Source: Aalborgiella sp043769295 (lineage in GTDB: Bacteria > Pseudomonadota > Gammaproteobacteria > Burkholderiales > Burkholderiaceae_C). Taken from it: a DNA stretch of 11,781 bases. Below are positions 5,249 through 10,441 of the stretch, piece after piece (within the stretch, counting starts at the first letter, position 1; each line of letters opens with the position of its first letter). The DNA lies in assembly GCA_043769295.1 (NCBI GenBank), contig JAYVJL010000021.1, positions 1 through 11,781 on the forward strand, read 5' to 3'. The notes beneath the pieces were generated by a model. That model was not told the origin of the DNA and ran no database searches. It saw only the letters and a list, made by a program, of their open reading frames with translations. The position numbers were made by a program, and so were the translations under genes.

Positions 5249-7648
5249 ATGAATATACTTTGTCTGGGCGGTGGCCCCGCCGGTCTTTACTTTGCCTTGC
5301 TCATGAAGCGGCAAAACCCTGTCAACGTCATCACCGTGGTGGAGCGCAACCGCCCGTTTGACACTTTCGGCTGGGGCGTCGTGCTATCAGACCAGACACT
5401 GGCGAACTTGCAAGCAGCAGATGCACCCAGCGCACAGCTGATTGGCGATGCCTTCAACCATTGGGACGATGTGGCCGTCTTCTACAAAGACCGCAGCGTT
5501 CGTTCCACCGGACACGGTTTTTGCGGCATTGGGCGCAAAAAGCTGCTCAATATCCTGCAAGACCGCTGCCTTGAGCTGGGTGTGAACCTGGTGTTTGAGA
5601 CTGACGTGCAAGACGACCAGGTCATTGCCGCGCAGTACAACGCGGACTTGGTCATCGCCTGCGACGGCCTGAACAGCCGCATCCGTACCCGTTATGCAGA
5701 CACCTTCCAGCCTGATATTGACAACCGCCAATGCCGCTTCGTCTGGCTGGGGACGCGCAAAAAGTTTGACGCGTTTACCTTTGCTTTTGAGCAAACAGAG
5801 CACGGCTGGTTTGCCGCCCACGCCTACCAATATGACGGTGAGATGTCGACTTTCATCGTGGAAACACCTGAATCCGTCTGGAAAGCGCATGGTTTAGACA
5901 CGATGGAGCAGTCCGAGGCCATCGTCTTTTGCGAACGCCTGTTTGCCAAACAGCTTGATGATGGTCAGGTTGTGAATCCGCTCATCAGCAACGCCACACA
6001 TCTGCGCGGCTCGGCGATCTGGATTCGTTTTCCGCGTGTGATTTGCAAAAAATGGGTTCATGAAGTGGCGTTTGAGGGCAAAACCGTTCCCGTCGTCTTG
6101 ATGGGCGATGCCGCCCACACCGCGCACTTCTCCATCGGCAGTGGCACCAAGCTGGCGCTTGAGGATGCGATCGACCTGGCGGATGAATTTAAAAAAGCAG
6201 CAGGCAATGGCGAAGACATGACGCAGGTGCTGGAAGGCTACGAAGTCCGCCGCAGCGTCGAGGTGTTGAAAATCCAGAACGCCGCCCGCAACTCAACCGA
6301 GTGGTTTGAAAATGTAGAGCGCTACAGCGGCATGGAGATCGAGCAGTTTGCCTACTCGCTGTTGACCCGTTCCCAGCGCATCAGCCATGAAAACCTGCGT
6401 CTGCGGGATGCGGCTTGGCTGGGTGGCTATGAAAACTGGTTGGCCGGCGATAACAAAAACACATCCGGCTTGCCGCCGATGTTGCTGCCCCTCAAAGTGC
6501 GCGACATCACCCTCAAAAACCGCGTCATCGTTTCCCCCATGGCCATGTACAGCGCGGTGGATGGCGTGGTGCAGGACTTCCACCTCGTCCATTTGGGTGC
6601 CAGAGCCCTAGGCGGCGCGGCATTGGTGATGGTGGAAATGACCAGCCCGACGCCTGAAGGCCGCATCACCCCCGGCTGCACGGGCTTGTGGAACGACGCG
6701 CAAACCCACGCGTTCAAGCGTATCACCGATTTTGTCCACACCAGCAGCAGCGCCAAAATCGGCCTGCAACTCGGCCACAGCGGCCCCAAAGGCTCAACCC
6801 AGTTGGGTTGGGAGGTGACGGATGAACCTCTTGCCAAAGGCAATTGGCCTTTGTTGGCCGCCAGCGCGGTGTCTTACGGCGAACAAAACCAAACGCCGAA
6901 AGCCATGAGCCGCATGGATATGAATTTGTTGAAGCAGGAATTTGTTACCGCCACCCAGCGTGCCATGGACGCCGGTTTTGACTGGCTGGAGTTGCATTGC
7001 GCACACGGGTATTTGCTCGCCAGCTTCCTTTCACCGTTGACCAATTTACGCACCGACGACTATGGCGGCTCGGTTGACCAGCGTTGCCGCTACCCGCTGG
7101 AAGTGTTCACCGCCATCCGCGCCGTCTGGCCTGCCCACCTGCCCATGAGCGTGCGGCTGTCCGCCCACGACTGGTTTGATGGCGGTAACACGGCGGATGA
7201 CGCGGTGGCGATTGCCAAGTTGTTCAAAAATGCCGGTTGCGACATGATCGACGTGTCCTCCGGCCAAACCACCCGCAAGGCCAAACCCGTCTATGGTCGC
7301 ATGTACCAAACCCCGTTTGCCGACCGTATCCGCAACGAAGTGGGCATCCGTACCATTGCCGTGGGCGCGATCACCGAGGCAGACCAGGTCAACAGCATCA
7401 TCGCCGCCGGTCGCGCGGACCTGTGCGCCATCGCCCGGCCGCATCTGGCCGACCCCGCCTGGACGCTGCATGAAGCCGCCAAGCTGCAAAAGCAGGTCGA
7501 TTGGCCCCAACAATACTGGAGTGGCCGCGACCAGCTCTACCGCGAGCTGGCCAAGCAAAATACAGTGTCAAATATGGCACAAAATTCGACATCAGCCGGC
7601 GTATTTGTTGCCTCAACAGCTATGAAAAATATAGTAAATGAGGAGTAA
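5249..7648 (+). CDS. Two-domain flavin enzyme: 2-aminobenzoyl-CoA monooxygenase/reductase type (or salicylyl-CoA 5-hydroxylase/oxidoreductase)
   Basis: 799 residues from the ATG at 5249 (MNILCLGGGPAG). The upstream extension to 5165 is rejected because the dinucleotide-binding motif normally begins at the N-terminus. Domain 1 (about 1-385) is a PHBH-type FAD monooxygenase: GGGPAG at 7-12, CDGLNSRIRT with the DG motif at 139-140, and LMGDAAHTAHFSIGSG with the GD motif at 286-287. Domain 2 (about 408-765) is an old-yellow-enzyme/2,4-dienoyl-CoA-reductase-type FMN barrel: PLKVRDITLKNRVIVSPM, LQLGHSGPKGS, HCAHGYLLASFLSPLTNLRTDDYGGS (H583, H586, Y588), and the phosphate-binding IAVGAITEA...ARPHLADP. 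In Azoarcus evansii this fusion hydroxylates and then reduces the ring of 2-aminobenzoyl-CoA with O2 and NADH. Residues 771-799 are a tail outside the family, encoded by a dispersed repeat. The ligase encoded four genes on favours anthranilate; NCBI-style naming would be salicylyl-CoA 5-hydroxylase/oxidoreductase. Confidence 0.92.
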   Translation: MNILCLGGGPAGLYFALLMKRQNPVNVITVVERNRPFDTFGWGVVLSDQTLANLQAADAPSAQLIGDAFNHWDDVAVFYKDRSVRSTGHGFCGIGRKKLLNILQDRCLELGVNLVFETDVQDDQVIAAQYNADLVIACDGLNSRIRTRYADTFQPDIDNRQCRFVWLGTRKKFDAFTFAFEQTEHGWFAAHAYQYDGEMSTFIVETPESVWKAHGLDTMEQSEAIVFCERLFAKQLDDGQVVNPLISNATHLRGSAIWIRFPRVICKKWVHEVAFEGKTVPVVLMGDAAHTAHFSIGSGTKLALEDAIDLADEFKKAAGNGEDMTQVLEGYEVRRSVEVLKIQNAARNSTEWFENVERYSGMEIEQFAYSLLTRSQRISHENLRLRDAAWLGGYENWLAGDNKNTSGLPPMLLPLKVRDITLKNRVIVSPMAMYSAVDGVVQDFHLVHLGARALGGAALVMVEMTSPTPEGRITPGCTGLWNDAQTHAFKRITDFVHTSSSAKIGLQLGHSGPKGSTQLGWEVTDEPLAKGNWPLLAASAVSYGEQNQTPKAMSRMDMNLLKQEFVTATQRAMDAGFDWLELHCAHGYLLASFLSPLTNLRTDDYGGSVDQRCRYPLEVFTAIRAVWPAHLPMSVRLSAHDWFDGGNTADDAVAIAKLFKNAGCDMIDVSSGQTTRKAKPVYGRMYQTPFADRIRNEVGIRTIAVGAITEADQVNSIIAAGRADLCAIARPHLADPAWTLHEAAKLQKQVDWPQQYWSGRDQLYRELAKQNTVSNMAQNSTSAGVFVASTAMKNIVNEE
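7582..7634 (-). repeat. 53-bp dispersed repeat, copy A (forms the C-terminal tail of the monooxygenase/reductase)
   Basis: The reverse complement of this stretch aligns without gaps to 9524-9576 (copy B), matching 39 of 53 positions by hand count, with an unbroken 13-base run AAATACGCCGGCT. One end carries a small inverted repeat CTAT-N7-ATAG, whose loop is A-rich in one copy and T-rich in the other. It lies in the last codons of the monooxygenase and ends 15 bp before the MarR ATG. It resembles the short dispersed 'GCTATT...ATAGC' repeats I recall from Comamonadaceae genomes; that family link is from memory. Confidence 0.72.
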
Positions 7649-8188
7649 ATGGGAAGCAAAATAATGACGAATAACCTTGATTTAGAAGCCAGACTGCACG
7701 GCACGGCGCACAGTGAACATCCGCAAGAGCTGCGCCTGTGGCTGCGCTTGCTGACCTGCACCCAGCTGATCGAAAAGCAAATTCGGACCGAGCTACGCGT
7801 CCAATTCGACACCACCCTGCCGCGTTTCGACCTGATGGCGCAATTGGAACGCAACCCCGACGGCTTAAAAATGAACGATTTGAGCCGCCGCATGATGGTG
7901 TCTGGTGGGAACATCACGGGAATCACCGACCAACTGGTGAATGAAGCTTTGGTAGAACGCGTGGTGGTGGATGGTGACAGACGTTCATTCCGTATCAAGC
8001 TGACCGACAAAGGACGAGATAGCTTTGCTGAGATGGCAGTTCAGCATGAAAACTGGATTGTCGAAGCATTTTCTGGTCTGAAGGCCACGGATATTACCGC
8101 ACTGCACAAACTGCTTGGCCAAGTCAAACAGCATGTTATGGACACACAAGAAATTTTGAGCAATACAGAAAAAGAGGTCGCTTTATGA
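7649..8188 (+). CDS. MarR-family transcriptional regulator within the catabolic operon
   Basis: 179 residues if it starts at 7649, or 174 from the ATG at 7664 (MTNNLDLEARL). The first is preceded by GAGGAG (7640-7645) only 3 nt away; the second by GGAAG (7652-7656) 7 nt away, so the start is uncertain. The winged helix-turn-helix spans about 65-120: LPRFDLMAQLERNPDGLKMNDLSRRMMVSGGNITGITDQLVNEALVERVVVDGDRRSFRIKLTDKG, with the DRR(S)xxIxLTxKG wing typical of MarR. Flanking helices form the dimer. It begins directly after the monooxygenase stop and overlaps the next gene as ATGA. It most likely represses this operon and is released by an aryl-CoA or a free aromatic acid, as for other MarR regulators of aromatic CoA pathways; ligand and site are inferred. 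Confidence 0.92.
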   Translation: MGSKIMTNNLDLEARLHGTAHSEHPQELRLWLRLLTCTQLIEKQIRTELRVQFDTTLPRFDLMAQLERNPDGLKMNDLSRRMMVSGGNITGITDQLVNEALVERVVVDGDRRSFRIKLTDKGRDSFAEMAVQHENWIVEAFSGLKATDITALHKLLGQVKQHVMDTQEILSNTEKEVAL

Positions 8189-9063
8189 AGCATTTTGTCA
8201 GCCAAACCAACCCGATGCGCGCGCAATTCGACGCCAAAGCAGGCTACACGGCCACCCATTTCGCGTGGAGCTATGAGCAAGTGGACGACAAAGGCGGCGT
8301 GGGCACCATCACCCTGAACCGCCCGGAACGCAAAAACCCGCTGACCTTTGACTCCTACGCCGAGCTGCGCGATCTATTTCGCACCTTGCAATACGCCACC
8401 GACGTCAAAACCATCGTTGTCACCGGCGCCGGCGGCAACTTTTGCAGCGGCGGTGACGTGTTTGAGATCATTGGCCCGCTGACCAAGATGAGCATGCCGG
8501 AGATGCTGGAATTCACCCGCATGACCGGCGATTTGATCAAAACCATGCGCAACTGCCCGCAGCCCATCATCGGCGCGATAGACGGCATCTGCGCCGGTGC
8601 GGGCGCGATGATGGCCTTGGCTTGCGACCTGCGCTACGGCACCGAAAAGACCAAAACCGCCTTTCTGTTCACCCGCGTCGGCCTGGCGGGGGCGGACATG
8701 GGCGCTTGCGCGCTGCTGCCCCGCGTCATCGGGCAGGGCCGTGCCTCTGAATTGCTGTTCACCGGTCGCGCCATGACGGCGCAAGAAGGCCTGGCTTGGG
8801 GCTTTTTCAATGGTTTGACCGATTCGGCAAATTCCGGGGATTTGCTCGCCAAAGCGCAGGCCATGGCGAAGGATCTGGCCATGGGCCCGACGTTTGCCCA
8901 CAGCATGACCAAAACCATGCTGCAGCAAGAGTGGGCGATGACGATAGAGCAAGCCGTCGAAGCCGAAGCCCAAGCGCAGGCCATCTGCATGCAAACGCAG
9001 GACTTCAAGCGCGCGTTTGAGGCGTTTTCTACCAAGCAAACCCCTGTGTTTGGAGGTGATTGA
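8185..9063 (+). CDS. Crotonase-superfamily protein (annotated-type enoyl-CoA hydratase, atypical active site)
   Basis: 292 residues with the crotonase fold: GVGTITLNRPERKNPLTFDSYAELRDLF (about 38-66), first oxyanion-hole region GGNFCSGGD (83-91), second region DGICAGAGAMMALACDLR (133-150), then TAFLFTRVGLAGADMGACALLPRVIG (158-183) and a C-terminal trimerisation part. In my hand alignment the two glutamates of rat enoyl-CoA hydratase (E144, E164) fall on M142 and R164, so ordinary hydration is doubtful. D171 falls where 4-chlorobenzoyl-CoA dehalogenase has its nucleophilic Asp145. It may act on a cyclic CoA ester made by the monooxygenase/reductase, for example as a ring-opening hydrolase, or be an isomerase; the reaction is unknown. 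The start overlaps the MarR stop by 4 bp. Confidence 0.88.
   Translation: MKHFVSQTNPMRAQFDAKAGYTATHFAWSYEQVDDKGGVGTITLNRPERKNPLTFDSYAELRDLFRTLQYATDVKTIVVTGAGGNFCSGGDVFEIIGPLTKMSMPEMLEFTRMTGDLIKTMRNCPQPIIGAIDGICAGAGAMMALACDLRYGTEKTKTAFLFTRVGLAGADMGACALLPRVIGQGRASELLFTGRAMTAQEGLAWGFFNGLTDSANSGDLLAKAQAMAKDLAMGPTFAHSMTKTMLQQEWAMTIEQAVEAEAQAQAICMQTQDFKRAFEAFSTKQTPVFGGD
9052..9060 (+). promoter_or_regulatory. Full-length Shine-Dalgarno sequence before the acyl-CoA dehydrogenase
   Basis: GGAGGTGAT matches the whole anti-Shine-Dalgarno region of 16S rRNA and lies in the last codons of the crotonase gene. The GGAGG core ends 7 nt before the ATG at 9064. It fixes that start and suggests strong independent initiation at the junction, where the crotonase TGA directly abuts the ATG. 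Confidence 0.8.
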
Positions 9064-10401
9064 ATGACTGCACTGAACACATCAAACGTCATTTCTTCAA
9101 CGTCACAGTACGACCTGCCGTTCTTCGACGCCGCGCATGCCAATTTGGCCCGTGGATTGGCAGACTGGGCACCCCTGCAGCAAGTGGATGAGTCCGACGA
9201 CCGGCGCGCCTGCAAAGAGTGGGTGCAGCGACTCGGGCAGGGCGGCTGGCTGCGCTATTGCGTCCCCGCAGCACAGGGTGGTGCGCTGCCACAGCTGGAC
9301 TCCCGCGCGCTGGTGATTCTGCGTGAAACCCTGGCTTTTCACTCGCCGCTGGCCGACTTTGCCTTTGCCATGCAGGGTTTGGGCAGCGGCGCAATCACCC
9401 TGGCGGGCACGCCCGCACAGCAAGCAAAGTACCTGCCCGCCGTGGCGCGGGGCGACAAAATCGCCGCGTTTGCCTTGAGCGAGCCCGATGCAGGCTCAGA
9501 CGTGGCGGCCATGCAAACAAACGCTATTAAAAACATAGCTAATGAACCAATAAATACGCCGGCTAATGCCAAATTTCAAGGTGAAAGTGGTGAAAAAGAG
9601 GGTTTTTACACACTTTCAGGCGTCAAAACCTGGATCAGCAACGGCGGTTTGGCAGACTTTTATGTCACTTTTGCCAAGACAGACCCTGCCGGTGGCACCA
9701 AAGGCATCAGCGCCTTCATCGTCGATGCTCATTCCCAAGGCTTAGACACCTCAGAGCATATCCAGGTGATGGCGCCGCACCCGCTGGCGACGCTGCGGTT
9801 TAACGATTGTCACGTTCCTGCCAGCGCCTTGCTGGGCGAGGAGGGCGAAGGCTTCAAGCTGGCGATGCGCACGCTGGACATCTTCCGCGCTTCTGTGGCC
9901 GCTGCCGCGTTGGGCATGGCGCGCCGCGCGATGGCCGAGGCGCTGCATTACGCCAAAAACCGCCGCATGTTTGGCGGCACCTTGGCCGACATGCAGCTCA
10001 CCCAAGCCAAGTTGGGCGACATGGCCGCCCTCATCGACAGCGCCGCGCTGCTGACCTACCGCGCCGCGTGGATGCGCGATAAGTTGGGCACAACAACCCC
10101 GCAAACCGCCACAGCAAGCGACAGAAATTACAGCCGCGCCTCCGCTATGGCCAAGCTGGTCGCGACTGAAAACGCGCAAAAAGTCATCGACATGGCGCTG
10201 CAAATGCACGGCGGGCAGGGCGTTCAGGTCGGCAGCAGGGTGGAGCACCTGTACCGCGACATCCGCTCCCTGCGCATCTACGAGGGCGCAACCGAGGTGC
10301 AACAGCTCATCATTGGTAAATCAGTGCTTAAAGATTTCGTCTTTCCCGCGAAGGCGGGAATCCACGGTGGCGTGTATGGATTCCCGCCTTCGCGGGAATG
10401 A
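9064..10401 (+). CDS. Acyl-CoA dehydrogenase (flavoprotein) with two repeat-derived segments
   Basis: 445 residues. The N-terminal helical domain (about 15-135) contains GGWLRYCVPAAQGG. The flavin/substrate loop is AFALSEPDAGSDVAAM (about 135-150), then LSGVKTWISNGGLADFYVTFAKT, and DIFRASVAAAALGMARRAMAEALHYAKNRRMFGGTLADMQLTQAKL. The C-terminal part has LQMHGGQGVQVGSRVEHLYRDIRSLRIYEGATEVQQLIIGK, with E407 at the usual catalytic-base position (YEG). It would oxidise a CoA-ester intermediate after ring reduction, passing electrons to electron-transfer flavoprotein. Residues about 153-178 interrupt the normal link between DVAAM and the next beta strand; most of this stretch is the 53-bp repeat copy B. 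Residues about 427-445 and the stop come from an inverted repeat. Another slightly long loop (TTTPQTATASDRNYS) precedes RASAMAKL. The core looks intact, so I do not call a pseudogene, but activity is not assured. Confidence 0.9.
   Translation: MTALNTSNVISSTSQYDLPFFDAAHANLARGLADWAPLQQVDESDDRRACKEWVQRLGQGGWLRYCVPAAQGGALPQLDSRALVILRETLAFHSPLADFAFAMQGLGSGAITLAGTPAQQAKYLPAVARGDKIAAFALSEPDAGSDVAAMQTNAIKNIANEPINTPANAKFQGESGEKEGFYTLSGVKTWISNGGLADFYVTFAKTDPAGGTKGISAFIVDAHSQGLDTSEHIQVMAPHPLATLRFNDCHVPASALLGEEGEGFKLAMRTLDIFRASVAAAALGMARRAMAEALHYAKNRRMFGGTLADMQLTQAKLGDMAALIDSAALLTYRAAWMRDKLGTTTPQTATASDRNYSRASAMAKLVATENAQKVIDMALQMHGGQGVQVGSRVEHLYRDIRSLRIYEGATEVQQLIIGKSVLKDFVFPAKAGIHGGVYGFPPSRE
9524..9576 (+). 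repeat. 53-bp dispersed repeat, copy B (in-frame insertion in the acyl-CoA dehydrogenase)
   Basis: Same length as the reverse complement of 7582-7634, 39 of 53 positions matching, including AAATACGCCGGCT. It begins with an inverted repeat GCTAT-N7-ATAGC (9523-9539). It encodes about AIKNIANEPINTPANAKF, while the opposite-facing copy A encodes AMKNIVNEE because the hairpin end reads similarly on both strands. Local base composition is more AT-rich than the flanking gene. Confidence 0.72.
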
Positions 10402-10403
10402 CG
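10338..10403. repeat. Paired inverted repeat of the TTCCCGCGAAGGCGGGAA class
   Basis: Two 22-bp arms (10343-10364 and 10377-10398) are perfect reverse complements around a 12-bp spacer; allowing one mismatch the arms grow to 27 bp (10338-10364 and 10377-10403), bounded by CGTC and GACG. Each arm is itself a small hairpin (TTCCCGC-GAAG-GCGGGAA), so the RNA can fold as one long stem or two short ones, as in paired REP-type elements. It spans the end of the acyl-CoA dehydrogenase gene, whose stop TGA (10399-10401) lies inside the right arm. No T-run follows, so it is not a classical terminator, but it could protect or attenuate the transcript before the ligase gene 38 bp further on. Confidence 0.88.
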
Positions 10404-10441
10404 TGGTTTGGTTTATTAAGTTATGTAGGAGAAGCTCAGCT

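Noticed and set aside
7046..7558. 170-residue minus-strand frame within the monooxygenase/reductase gene
   Set aside because: It lies entirely under the conserved old-yellow-enzyme domain and has no recognisable motifs, start signals or codon pattern of its own.
9064..10401. Acyl-CoA dehydrogenase as a pseudogene because of its two repeat insertions
   Set aside because: The frame is continuous, the catalytic-base region and flavin-loop motifs are intact, and a strong Shine-Dalgarno sequence precedes the start. Damage to function is possible but not shown.
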